A DNA stretch of 64,000 bases from Burhinus oedicnemus. Lineage: Eukaryota > Chordata > Aves > Charadriiformes > Burhinidae. The position numbers and the translations under genes were made by a program. Location of the stretch: positions 4,285,246 through 4,349,245 of the forward strand of contig VFFE01007669.1 of NCBI GenBank assembly GCA_008921705.1. Direction: 5' to 3'. This document shows, piece by piece, positions 1 to 41,932 of this stretch; the stretch's first letter is position 1; each line of letters opens with the position of its first letter. Below the pieces are notes generated by a model. It had not been told where the DNA came from, did no database searches, and worked only from the letters and a program-made list of their open reading frames with translations.

Positions 1-3375
<3,375 letters not shown>

Positions 3376-3795
3376 ATCCTGAAAAGGTGTTTCAACCGAA
3401 CAGTGATGCAGTGGAAAAAGTTCGCAAGAGTAGTACTGTATTTTTTCCAGTCAGCTGCATGTTGTTCTAGCTGAACTGAGCTTGCAAATCTAATTGCTCC
3501 TTTCTAAAATTAATATATACCTGCATTTGTTTATTTGCACATAAGGAACTGATTGAAGCTGTGGTTCTATGCCTTGTTTTAACCAGTGGCATGAATCTGT
3601 AGCCTAGACTTTGCCTTGCACAGCTTGCATTTAATGTTACTGTACATATTGTACATCTTTGTACAGAGACATCATGGCATCTATACACATACATTTATAT
3701 AATGGGTATTGCTGTTTAAAATAGTTTGAAATGTACAGAATGTTTTGAAGGCGTTTTGTTAACAATCGTGACAATAAAATATTTAAAACCACTCA
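3376..3795 (+). other. SLC25A12: SLC25A12 3' UTR
   Basis: This untranslated sequence runs from the TGA to an estimated cleavage site just after the AATAAA at 3773-3778. The right edge is approximate and would need 3' end reads. Confidence 0.75.
3773..3778 (+). terminator. SLC25A12: Polyadenylation signal AATAAA of SLC25A12
   Basis: A canonical AATAAA lies about 400 nt past the stop codon. A T/G-rich stretch (TTCTTTGTGTTT, near 3809-3820) follows at about the distance expected for a downstream cleavage-factor element. Confidence 0.75.
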
Positions 3796-4199
3796 AGTCA
3801 GTTCCCTTCTTTGTGTTTACAGAAAATTCGTCCAGTGTGATTTTTTTTTTTTTTCTCCACAGATTACTGATCACGGATTAAAATTTAAAGATTAGATGCA
3901 CCCATTTAATGAATGTACAGTACAGGACATATCCCCTGAAGGAATGCATTTCACTGCTAGTTACAGCAAAGGTATTAAAATGCAATGTACTGGTTTGTAA
4001 GTGTAATAGAACACAGTAATTAGATGAGCACATTCAACATTTTATTTTGCAGCACGACTTTGTACCTAGGAATTCCCTCAAAATGCACAGTAATACTAAA
4101 TGTGCAATAGATCTTACCTATATGGTAGCATAGTTAAAACACAATGAGATATCTGCCAGTTATTAGCAGACTCAAGAATCTTTACAGGTTTGGTTTTGG

Positions 4200-4347
4200 G
4201 TTTTTTTGTTTTGTTTTGGTTTTGTTTCCCCCCCCCCCAGAATCAAAAACTTTCTATATATAAAGTCAAAGGCATTTTCTTTATTTCTAGATTGAAAGAT
4301 TAGGTTGTTCTGGGGGGAAAAACAAAACAAAACCGAAACCACAAAAC
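4200..4347. repeat. Imperfect inverted repeat (G/T-C arm and G-A/C arm)
   Basis: The left arm, 4200-4238, is a T-rich G/T stretch followed by 11 C. The right arm, 4312-4347, is six G followed by A-rich A/C sequence. The reverse complement of the right arm lines up with the left arm with a few mismatches and length differences, leaving a loop of about 73 nt. Because both arms are low complexity, some of the match may be chance. Confidence 0.5.
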
Positions 4348-4930
4348 TTACTTTTATATTCTTTTTATATGCAAACCTGATTGTTTAGACTTCCAGTTGA
4401 GTGGAATGCTAAGTAAAAACAGAGGAGAAAGGAAAAGCTTGAACTATTTCTGGCTTAATGTCTGCCAAAATTTTCTGGTGTAATTTTTAAATGCAAAAAT
4501 GTCAGAGGAAATAGAGTCATCTAGATTTCTGCAGTCCTAGAGGAAAAGTAGTTATACTACCCATACAGCCAGAGAAGAGATGGGGTGGGTTTCCAGCCTT
4601 GCTTACTGAAGTATGATAACCTCCAATCTTTAGTTTTACATGTTTCTTTCAGGGTTAAACATCCTGGAGTACAGCATATCCCAGTAGTATAAACTGATTT
4701 GAGGTTCTATTATTTTCTTGCTCAGGTGACAGCTGGCCAATATGAAGATTTTTAGTCAGTTTATGAAGAAATGGCTTCTTAAAAACTGAAGACTGCAGAT
4801 GCAGACAAGCCCTCCTTCAGTTCTAGCCTCTATGCAAGATGCAAAATCTTTTGATGCTGAACAATATTTAGTGAGCTAGAGGTTACAATACATTGGACTC
4901 GGGAGTTTGATCACTATTCTGCAACATGCA

Positions 4931-4956
4931 TATATATATATATATATATATATATA
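4931..4956. repeat. (TA)13 microsatellite
   Basis: Uninterrupted TA dinucleotides over 26 nt in the intergenic spacer. Confidence 0.95.
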
Positions 4957-6582
4957 ACCCCATTAGAAGGCTTCCTGCCTTTAATAGTTTTTTTCTGTTT
5001 AAAGACTTACCTGTTCTATGCATTTTTCTAGAGACAGGCTTCCCAGGAACTGTCTTCCCATATCTATGTATTTTGTTCTGTGCTTTTCTAAATAGATACA
5101 AAAAATGGTAGGTACCCACTGGCATTTAATCTTAGTCACAGCTTGTTGACCGACTTGATCAAGGCCTTAGGAGACTTTACAATGCAAGATAACGTTTGTA
5201 TTTCTTACAGCTCCAAAACTGGACAGTGTGGCTCCCAGGATGATCATTTACAGTATCTAGCGTCACTGTTGGTCTCTTAATGTTGCAGGTATGGGTTTTG
5301 TAACATTTTTAACCTGTACTCAACTATTTTGTGAGGGAGGAACACAAGCAGGAATGAATATAGTATAGGGTTTTTTTGAAAATTATTAAAAGGTTGAAAT
5401 TATGTAAAACTAATGCCATATGACCTATATGTTTATGCCACAATCCACTGAAAAAAGTCGTATCTATGGGATTTCTGAAAATATAAGTCTGAATGAAATG
5501 TATTATTAAATGAGAAGTAACAATCTCAGTAAAACAACACAAAAAAACCCCAAACCAGCAGACAACAGAACATTCTGCTCGTTAAGAATTCTTGTGCCTG
5601 AAGGGTAAAAATCATCACATGATGTGCCTGTTCTTTATATAGTTCACATGTTTCTTAACTGAACAGATAGCTGCTGTCGTAAGGTTGAGGAGAACATACA
5701 AGGCAAATGTCAAACTGAACAGCATGACTTTGCATTGGGGGGGGGAGACATTTCACTTTCAAACCTACTGAAAAAAGAGAACCTCTTTAAGACAGAACTG
5801 CTGTTACTGCTGCCTGTTTCTATGAAATGCTCATAACAGAACTGAGACAAGGAGAAATAAAAAACAAAACAAAAAACCCCCAACCCCCAATTAACACACA
5901 AACAATGACGAAACAGTAACAATACTTCTGGACATAAAGCTGATTAAGGAATTCAAACCTATTTCCTACTTTTAAGCATATAAACCAGCTCTTCTGGCAA
6001 AACAATAAGCTTGTAGCAGATAAAGAATGCCAGAAACAAACCTAGAGTCCTAAGTGAAAGGCTGGTTTAATGCCTAATTTGTACAAGTCAGAATATTTAC
6101 TAAAAAAAAAGCCCCAAACACCACCCCCCCCGCCCAAACCCCCAGTCTTGATGGCAAACTTTATAATGTCCTAAGAAAGATGTATTAAAAAAATGTAACC
6201 TTTAACAGAAATTCCAACCATTCTGTTTCAAGCCGTTGAGAGGTTTTGTTTAAATAAAAATGTTAAAAAGCAATGAAAACATCTTTCTTTAACTTAATAC
6301 GGAAGGGTAGCAGCAAGTCTGTAGTTAACAGAATGCAAATCATCATGCTATAGGAATTAAGTCAAAGTCTAGTTCTTTATCCTTTGGAAAAGAAAAATTT
6401 GACAACAGTAGCCTTTTTCCATTTGGCTGATTGCCATGGTAGGAAGTGGAAGCTGGGGGTAGAAAACAACTCTGTGATGTGTGTAGTAAAATGAAAGCAG
6501 CAGCTCCCCAAACTTTCTACTCTCAAACTGCTGAAGTGACACAGATTAGGGGTCAGGGCAGCTGACAAGTGCTCATATAATA

Positions 6583-6588
6583 TTTATT
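6583..6588 (-). terminator. DYNC1I2: Candidate polyadenylation signal AATAAA, distal, DYNC1I2
   Basis: A second - strand AATAAA lies in TAAATAAATATTA context, about 120 nt beyond the first. Either or both could be used. Confidence 0.45.
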
Positions 6589-6703
6589 TATGAATCAGTC
6601 TCACCTTCTAATGCACCAATTCAAACAAAAGAACCTGGTATTAAATATGTGTTTCATTAATTCAGGTCCAATTATCAAATAAGTTTGTAACTACGGACAA
6701 ATC

Positions 6704-6709
6704 TTTATT
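6704..6709 (-). terminator. DYNC1I2: Candidate polyadenylation signal AATAAA, proximal, DYNC1I2
   Basis: The - strand AATAAA is 525 nt downstream of the TAG. It is the first canonical signal I found past the stop, but cleavage here is not shown by sequence alone. Confidence 0.5.
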
Positions 6710-7233
6710 CACATGTATTACCCACTACCAGAGTTTGAGGCTTATCTATATATAAACAATGAAACTTAATTGGAACATATGCATGCATATCCATGGGTAA
6801 TTTGAAGAGTTCAAATTAAAGAACACTTCAGAGATTTACTACCTAGTGAAGGTTAGTCTGTGTAATATAGAAAGTTTAGTTTAGAAACAGAACTTTTACT
6901 TTTCAGAAATAGATATACTGTTACAAAGTGGAAATTTCAGAAGCCCAATAGCAAATTTACACCAGGTTAGTGTTTCAGCAAATGAAGTTTCTTGCAAAGT
7001 CAAAGTTAACTGTATTAAAAGTTACACAAATCCAAGAATGTGCTTGTCATTTATATATAAAAAGTGACAATGCAAGATCTGATTTTCAGTGATCCCAATA
7101 CATTTTTCAAAGTCCATAGCTGAATCCACATATTCCTCCCTTAAGCTATTATTTGAACTGACACATGCTTATACTTTTTAAGATTTGCATCAAATCATTC
7201 ACAAGTCTACCACTGCTGCCTATTTTTAAAGAT

Positions 7234-35327
<28,094 letters not shown>

Positions 35328-35450
35328 AGGAACTGCGGGAGGACACGGAGGCCTGCACAGTACCGCGGTGCGCTCAGACACCAACGCCCCACTCGTCCGC
35401 GCCGTCAGGGGGAGCGATCTGAAAGGAATTCACACGGGGAACGCGGGTGA
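35328..35450 (-). other. DYNC1I2: Predicted non-coding first exon of DYNC1I2
   Basis: The ATG exon begins only two bases before the start codon, so an upstream exon is required. The best donor in the CpG island on the - strand is CCT|GTAAGTG, with the exon ending at 35328. The intron side is a strong donor, but the exon side lacks the usual AG. The left end is firm only if this donor is used. The start near 35450 is a guess. Confidence 0.45.
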
Positions 35451-35529
35451 AGCGACGCGGGGATGGGGTGCTTCCAGAGGCCCAGCACCAAACCCCTCCC
35501 GTGGGAGCGCCGGCCGAGCACCTTTGAGA

Positions 35530-35554
35530 ACAACGACGCCCAACATGCAGCGCG
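35530..35554 (+). promoter_or_regulatory. ZNF143/SBS-type motif, + orientation
   Basis: The core CCCAACATGCAGCGCG sits in a 25-base alignment to the long ZNF143 (Staf) consensus ACTACAAYTCCCAGMATGCMNYGCG with 21 matches by my count. The conserved ATGC and trailing GCG are intact. Confidence 0.6.
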
Positions 35555-35610
35555 CCCCGCTGGGCGGGCCTCGTCCTCGGCGCCCTACGGCGGTGAGTGT
35601 GGCGCGGCCG

Positions 35611-35635
35611 CGCGTTGCATGATGGGGGCTGTAGT
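35611..35635 (-). promoter_or_regulatory. ZNF143/SBS-type motif, - orientation
   Basis: On the - strand ACTACAGCCCCCATCATGC is followed by AACGCG, giving 22 of 25 matches to the ZNF143 (Staf) consensus, including ACTACA, CCCA, CATGC and the trailing GCG. It lies about 80 bp centre to centre from the + oriented motif. Confidence 0.7.
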
Positions 35636-36428
35636 CTTTGGCATGGGGGCGTGTAAACAGCTCGGCAGCGCCCGGCGGCCGCGGGGTCCGGGAAGCGAGC
35701 GCCACCGCCTGCCAGGAGGCGCGCGGGCGCGCTCTGCTGCGGTGAGCTGGGAGCGGCGGCTGGTTGGCTCGCGCGGCGGTGGGCGCGCGCGGGAGGTGAC
35801 CGTGACGGGGTATGGCGGTGTCGGCCCTGAGGAGACCAGGCCTCGGCGGCGCGGGGCTTCGCTTTCTCCTTCGACTTGGCTTCCCGGGGCGTGAGGCCCC
35901 CACCCTGGCCCCCGCCGCGCCAGCAGCGGGGCGAGTCAGCCCGATGGGGACAGTGATCGAACTGGGTGATCTTAACCGTAGGCTAGGCAGGCTGGTAGCC
36001 GGAATCACTTCAGTGAGCTGAGGGTAAAATGTATAAAAGCCTGATTTGCTGTGAGCGTCAGGCTAGGGACAAAATTACCCACCCTAAATCTGCTTTGCGT
36101 GGATGCCGGCAATCGGAGTTAGGTCGCCAGGTTGATACGGCGTTACACGTTAGCAGAGTGCTTCGTTGTGCGTGCCCAGTGGTGTGAAGCTGTGCCAGAC
36201 CCAAACTGCAATGAGCCCCATGTGGGAATGAAGTTCCACAGTTCGTTTTGATGCGAGTACCAACCGGTAGGGAGTGACTTTGCTGTTCCCCAGCCGTCCT
36301 AGATTAATAACTCTATTGCCACTTGTATCCTGTGGAAACATATGTCAAATTTTTCTACCTTTTTTTTGGTAACTGCTGAGCTAGTGCTGTAGACTGCTAT
36401 CTCAATGAAGCGCTTGATTCCTCTGCAG

Positions 36429-36625
36429 ATGTTCCAAAACTCTGCTTACCAAAGCGGAGTTAATGTGGACAACTCATACAGTTCAAGCAGAGCGTGTGTT
36501 CACAACACTACAAAATGAAGTTCTTAGAGGCAGTAACTATGAACTCCAGAGAGGGTTACATTTTCTGCTATTACAAATTGGAATAGTTTATTTAAAATCA
36601 CTGGATCTACAAACATTTATGGCTG
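36429..36625 (+). other. Candidate spliced exon of a divergent transcript
   Basis: A 197-nt segment is bounded by a CTCTGCAG acceptor and a strong CTG|GTGAGTA donor. One frame (entering with one base, leaving with one base) is open throughout, giving 65 codons that include LTKAELMWTTHTV and LQNEVLRGSNYELQRG. I do not recognise the protein. The position, about 0.9 kb downstream of the ZNF143 pair on the opposite strand to DYNC1I2, would suit a bidirectional-promoter transcript, coding or not. Chance open frames of this length are common, so this is only a candidate. Confidence 0.3.
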
Positions 36626-37470
36626 GTGAGTATATCTTCTGAACTCCTGCTGATGAGCACTGGAAAAAGACTGCATTTACAGTCAAGCTCTGTCAGGCTG
36701 CAGTCCTGTTATATATCATAAACTGAAGAGGTTGGTTGATACTTTGCTGGGATAGCTCCCAGGAGAACTTCAATTGCTGCAGGAATCAGTGTTGATTATT
36801 TACTCCTCTCTAGTCACCATGTGAGTCAGGGTCCATGCTATACCTGAAGAAAAATTAGAAAAACTGTCTGTTGTCTAGATGACTTCTGATCATTGAATAA
36901 CCCCCATGCATTTCATAACAGTATGGGTGTTACCATTCAGAGAAACTGTAAGTGAAGCTGTCAGAGAAAATTATATGATGTACAAGAGAAGGGGTTGCAT
37001 TTTTCTGCAGAGATGGAAATATGAAGATGATAGTAATGAACTTCCACAAACAGCTGTTGTCTTTGAATTTATTTGCCAGAATTTTCTAATATCACTTACA
37101 ATAATGTGTGCACCTCAGAACAGGAATGTGTGCTTTATTTCTGTATTTTACATATGCTTCTTGTTTGGCCATAATATATTAATTTTGTATTTGAAGCTTT
37201 CCAGTAGTATTTTTCAAGTTTACATTTAAAATTTTGAATGTAGGAGCCAGATACTGCATGTTTGTGATGGATTTAGCCATTTGATTTTTGGTAATTGATC
37301 TTCAACACTGAAGTATATTTCTTGGTCCTGAACCTACATGTATCTGCTGAAGGTCATGTTACTATTTTTTACATTAGTCCTTCATTTTAGAACACAGAAA
37401 CTACAATAGCTAATTTTTGCAGCACTGACATCCCTGTTTTTCTTTGTAAATGATAGCGATAGTTTTCAAA
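36626..37470. other. Intergenic sequence, no supported gene
   Basis: Unique AT-rich sequence. A 107-codon + strand frame at 36906-37229 has no recognisable domain and passes through hydrophobic AT-rich sequence, so I do not call it a gene. Confidence 0.65.
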
Positions 37471-37475
37471 TAGCT

Positions 37476-38035
37476 TGTCCTGGTTTTGACTGGGATAGAG
37501 TTAATTTTCTTCCTAGTAGCTGGTATAGTGCTGTGTTTTGGATTTAGGATGAGACTGACGTTGATAACACACTGATGCTTTAGTTGTTGCTAAGCAGTGA
37601 TTACACTAAGTCAAGGACTCTTCAGGTTCTCATCCACGCTGCTAGTGAGGAGACTGGGGGTGGACAGGAGGCTGGGAGGACACAGCCAGGACAGCTGACC
37701 CAAACTGGCCAAAGGGATATTCCATACCATATGACATCATGCAACAATAAAACTGGGGGGAGTTCGCTGGGGTAGTGGCGGTCACTGCTCGGGGAGTGAC
37801 TGGGCGTTGGTCTGCAGGTGGTGTGCAATTGCATTGTGCATCTCTTGTTTTGTATATTCTTTTATCATTATTGTTATTACTGTTGTTTTCCCTTCCTTTT
37901 CTGTCCCATTAAACTGTCTTTATCTCAACCCATGAGTGTTTATCTTTTTTTCCAATTCTCTTCCCCATCCCACTGCGGGGGGAGTGAGCAAACTGTTGTG
38001 TGGTGGTTAGCTGCCCGCCAGGTTAAACCACAATA
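37476..38035 (+). mobile_element. Solo LTR of an endogenous retrovirus (560 bp)
   Basis: It begins TGTCCTGGTTTTGACTGGG and ends AAACCACAATA, with a 5-bp target duplication TAGCT on both sides (37471-37475 and 38036-38040). There is an ATTAAA polyadenylation signal at 37908-37913 in an A/T run, and a degenerate TATA-like region near 37742-37755. No internal retroviral sequence adjoins it, so it is a recombined solo LTR. The sequence resembles an LTR type I recall from many neoavian genomes. Confidence 0.88.
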
Positions 38036-38040
38036 TAGCT

Positions 38041-41000
38041 CTGTCTGGGTCAGTTTAGCAGTGGCACACTCACTGACTCCAGACAAATACATTTGTGATT
38101 TTTTAGCAGTCATTGATCTCACAAGTAATTGCAATTTAAATTTAAATAATCTGATACATTTTTCATCAGGTAGTAGGCTCATGAGGTGTATGGTGGGAGG
38201 ACAGGTTTGAGACAGCATACTGGTTGTAGACATTTACAAGTGAGGGTTTTCTTCTAGCCTCAGCTTCCCGGTGACAGCATCTTTCATTATAGTGAACCCC
38301 AGTTTTATAATGATCTCTAAGAATGTGGAGAAGTTATACTGTGAGGTGGACTCTTTCTGTATCTAGGACTGGGAAAACAGCTTTTAGGGGATTTCATGCA
38401 CCCATCCTATGCATTGGGTGTAGGGTGAACACGGCTTGGTTAAGACATGAACTCCAGATTTAACAATGATTCTGTACCGGTGTAAACACAATTAGTGTAT
38501 TACTGAGAAGTTATTTTGAGACATGTAAAGGAATGATAAAGATACTTCAGGTCTCTGCTGCAGGAGATTCCTGGGCAGGAATCCAGACTAAACACAAGAA
38601 GATAGCATTCAGTTCAGAAGAGCCTCTACTTTTGTCTTTTGGAGAACATTAGACCTCCGTGCTGCCTGAATCAGGAGAAGGGTACATAGCAAAGGCATGT
38701 GGGCCCTAACATTGCTTTGTCACCTCATTGTGCTGCTGGAGAACAGTCATTTGCTTTGGAGCATGAGCCCAAGATTTATGCTGGAGAGGGTAGTTCCCTC
38801 AAGTAACTGCCACCGCTGCACTGTCCTCTCTAGCACTATGAGAGACTGGGAAAAGGCAGCTGGCCTACCTTTCTCCATTAAGGCTCCATTTTAATTTTCT
38901 TTTTTTCTCATATTTCAGGAAAATTAAAAGTTCATCTTACTGACTTACTGGAATTGAAATAATCAGGAAGATCTCATCCCATAATATAAAGATAAAACTT
39001 TTCTACCATCATTTAATAGTCTGTGCTTTTCCCTTAGAAAATTTGCTGCATTGCTAATATAGGTTTCTCTCTGTCCTTCTCCCCCCTTTCCTGTTCCTGC
39101 TAGATGGACATATTTTTTTTCTGTTGTGTCAAAATAAGGTGATGGTGAATGATGGGCCCTTTCTGAGATGAGAACGCTTTTGCAATCTGGTAACCTTTGG
39201 CACAAAACACATATACTAGTGAATGGTCCAGCACTTAAGAGTGATTCACTACTAAGCATTATAGAAAATAGGTTTACCAGTTGAAAAATTCCAAGGCAAG
39301 TTCCCCTTCCTCCGTGTGGTCTGCGTGCGATACTCTCATTTTGTTTCTATTATGTTGTTAAGAGAGGAGATAATGAGAGCTTCTTAAGGGATCCTGTAAT
39401 GCACCAAAACCTGCAGTAGTTCTAATGGTTTTAAGAGAGAGTATGAAAACTGCCAAGGGATCGGCCAAAAGAAACTATTTTCAGATATGTTGTATGGCAG
39501 GCTATATTCTACCCTCAGTTTGTGCACCTGTCTCCCATTAACCTTTATGGAAGTTTTGTTTATTCATCGAAGGGAGAATGCATTTGAATATTTGTTAAGA
39601 CGATAACAAAGTTCTTTTTTTGTATGTATTATGTTAGCGTTATTAGCCAAAAAGACAATAGGACAAATAAGGAGAGATAGCATGTTCACTTTTTTCAGGG
39701 GCTTCTTTTGACTTTTCATTAGGAATTAAATTATTTTTCTGTCTGTAAGCAAAAGGGGTATCTTATATAATCTTTAAGTATATTTTAGACTAGAATTAAT
39801 AGTAACAAAGCAAACTAAAATACTGTTTTACTAAAAATTAATGCACTTTTCATCCAGTGATGTCAAATTATCTCATTCTAGAAATGTTAAATAATTACCC
39901 ATATCAAGTACTTCATAATTATTTACAAATGAAATAAGAACATTAAATAGACTAAGTGACAAGACCACAGGGATTAGAATTTAGGATTCCTGGTTTCCTG
40001 TCTTCTATGCTTACCATAAGGTAATATTTATTCTTCTGTAACTGTTAACTGTAACAGTTACCTTTTCATGTTTTCACATTCTTTTGCGAATTAGTTATAT
40101 CAGTGACTCACAGCATCAGTCAGTCCTGTTCAATAAAGACAGGTGCCATGGAGTCATTTTACTGCTCACAGCAATGCAAGTAAAGATAGACTTTGTTTCT
40201 TTGTTGGGTCTTGAATAAGAAACTTGCTAATGTGTTGGAAAAAGGTCTGAAAAATTACATGGAATTAAACTATAGGACAAACGCATAAACAGCAATTTTT
40301 AATATAAAAATTTTCTCAGAATATCTCTTTTTAACTTAAATAAGTCTTTACTTTTAACGTAAGTTGCAAGGCAGTAGGTAGTTGGAAATGCATTTATTAC
40401 TAGCAGAACCCAAGCTCTAAGCAGAAAGGAGATGGCATAGTAAATCTCCTGTAACAATTACTACAGACATCTGGTTTATAGTAAGTGCCTTTCTGGAATG
40501 TATCACAAGTGGCAGAGCTAGTGCAGTGAGAAGGGACAAGATAACAGGGATATGTTCCGTGTCCCAAACAAATCCATAGAGACTTGGTCCAAACTGGAAT
40601 TAGCCTTTCTCTGGCTGAATATTTACCAGCGTATCATAGAACTTCATTCTCCTTGTTCACAGAGGTAATGTGCTAACAGCGGTGTTTAAGCCTTATATCA
40701 TTTGGAATGTTTGTAAGGGGATTTCCTGTGGATCTTGCAACTGTTTTTATGCAAGAAAACTTCTATTTTGAAAATCCAGTTGGCTGTCAGTGAAGACTGT
40801 TGCAGCTAAACTGTATTTGAATTTGATTCAGATTTTTGTTGCGTTTCAAAAATGTTAAGATCAGTCACTGAGAATCTTTAAAATTTGTGTGCATTCCTAT
40901 GAAAAAAATAATAGAAAAAAGTTTTAAATTCAAACCACATATAATGTTAGTAAACATGATTTGGATAGCTAAACGTATCTTAGGGCTAATCTTAGTTTAA

Positions 41001-41826
41001 TTTTATATACTCCAAACAAACAGGATTTCCTTCGTTTTATTTATAGATTGGTTTTCTAGACAAACACATCATATTGTCTTAACCTGTTTGTTGTTTTTTA
41101 AAAACTCAGGATAAATTTGATCTTTCTACTTCGCTTGAATAAAATTTGACCACGTTAATATCCTGGTGTTTAATCTATTTAACAAGTGTTTTGGATTATA
41201 TTTTCTTGTGAAATAGTCTGATCTATGCAAGTAGTTTGTTTTAAAAAAAGCCATTTTGAACACAAGTCATCTGTTTAGGTTTGAATGGTACATCATTCAA
41301 TGCCTTTGATTACATTACAGCATCTGTATTAAGACAGAAAAAGAGAAAAAACTGCAAAAGGCCTTCTCTAAGGCTTGTAAATGGAGTATATATATGTGTG
41401 AACTTGTATAGAATTAAGTAAGTGTACGTCTTTCCCATAACATATGATTTTAGGACTCAAGAAAACTAAGACAATGAAACGCACGCATTATATAATGTTA
41501 GAAATTTAAACAGGTGCTGCTTTCAGTTTTTTAAAAGCTGAGAGAAGTATACAATTTCCTGCAAATAAGGTATATTTTGTTGGTATGTGTGTATGTAAGT
41601 GGATACTCTACTGCTGGCAAATTTTTATCCAATAAATGCTTTTAACCATAGACCTCATCACCACATGTCTTCGGCTGTCAGTGTTCAGTTTTCTGTGGAG
41701 TCACATCTGTCATTTCTGTCAGAAAAAGTTTTATAAGATACGAGCCTGTTTGTCTCAGAGGAAGCAGTTTGTGTTTTTTGTTTTGTTAGATTTGCTACTG
41801 AATTCTCTTCTATCTGGATATTAACA
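38041..41826. other. Intergenic sequence, nothing identified
   Basis: AT-rich unique sequence with no splice-supported coding frame, RNA gene or recognisable repeat. CYBRD1, the human neighbour on this side of DYNC1I2, was looked for and not seen. Confidence 0.65.
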
Positions 41827-41871
41827 GGAGATTAGACAGCTATTATATGTTAAAGTACACTGATTCTGCTA

Positions 41872-41932
41872 AAGCAGATTGGACTAGATCTCTGGATGTC
41901 CTTTCCAAGTCTGTGTTCCTATGGTGTTGTGA
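41872..41932 (+). mobile_element. Decayed CR1 3' tail fragment
   Basis: GATTGGACTAGATCTCTGG, then GTCCTTTCCAA and a TTCCTATGG end, match the order of motifs seen just before the CR1 tail (compare 52802-52852 and 55728-55781). It is short and diverged. Confidence 0.5.

Larger units (their letters stand above)
3796..6580. other. Spacer between converging SLC25A12 and DYNC1I2
   Basis: About 2.8 kb separates the two 3' ends, assuming DYNC1I2 stops at one of its first AATAAA signals. A longer DYNC1I2 3' UTR would occupy part of it. It contains an imperfect inverted repeat (4200-4347), a TA microsatellite (4931-4956) and A/C-only low-complexity tracts near 5856-5893 and 6101-6143. No coding exon is supported. 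Confidence 0.75.
6583..7233 (-). other. DYNC1I2: DYNC1I2 3' UTR (right edge set by stop, left edge estimated)
   Basis: Two - strand AATAAA signals lie about 525 and 646 nt past the stop. I placed the end at the farther one. A longer isoform running further into the spacer cannot be excluded. Confidence 0.55.

Noticed and set aside
4883..5125. Frames reading YIYIYIYI on both strands
   Set aside because: They are translations of the TA microsatellite.
35430..36008. 192-codon - strand frame rich in Arg, Pro and Ala in the CpG island
   Set aside because: Long frames are expected where stop codons are rare in GC-rich DNA. The sequence is low complexity, has no domain, and overlaps other equally long frames in the same island.
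36906..37229. 107-codon + strand frame after the candidate divergent exon
   Set aside because: There is no domain, the end is hydrophobic AT-rich sequence, and a GTAAGTG donor-like string interrupts it early. There is too little support for a gene call.
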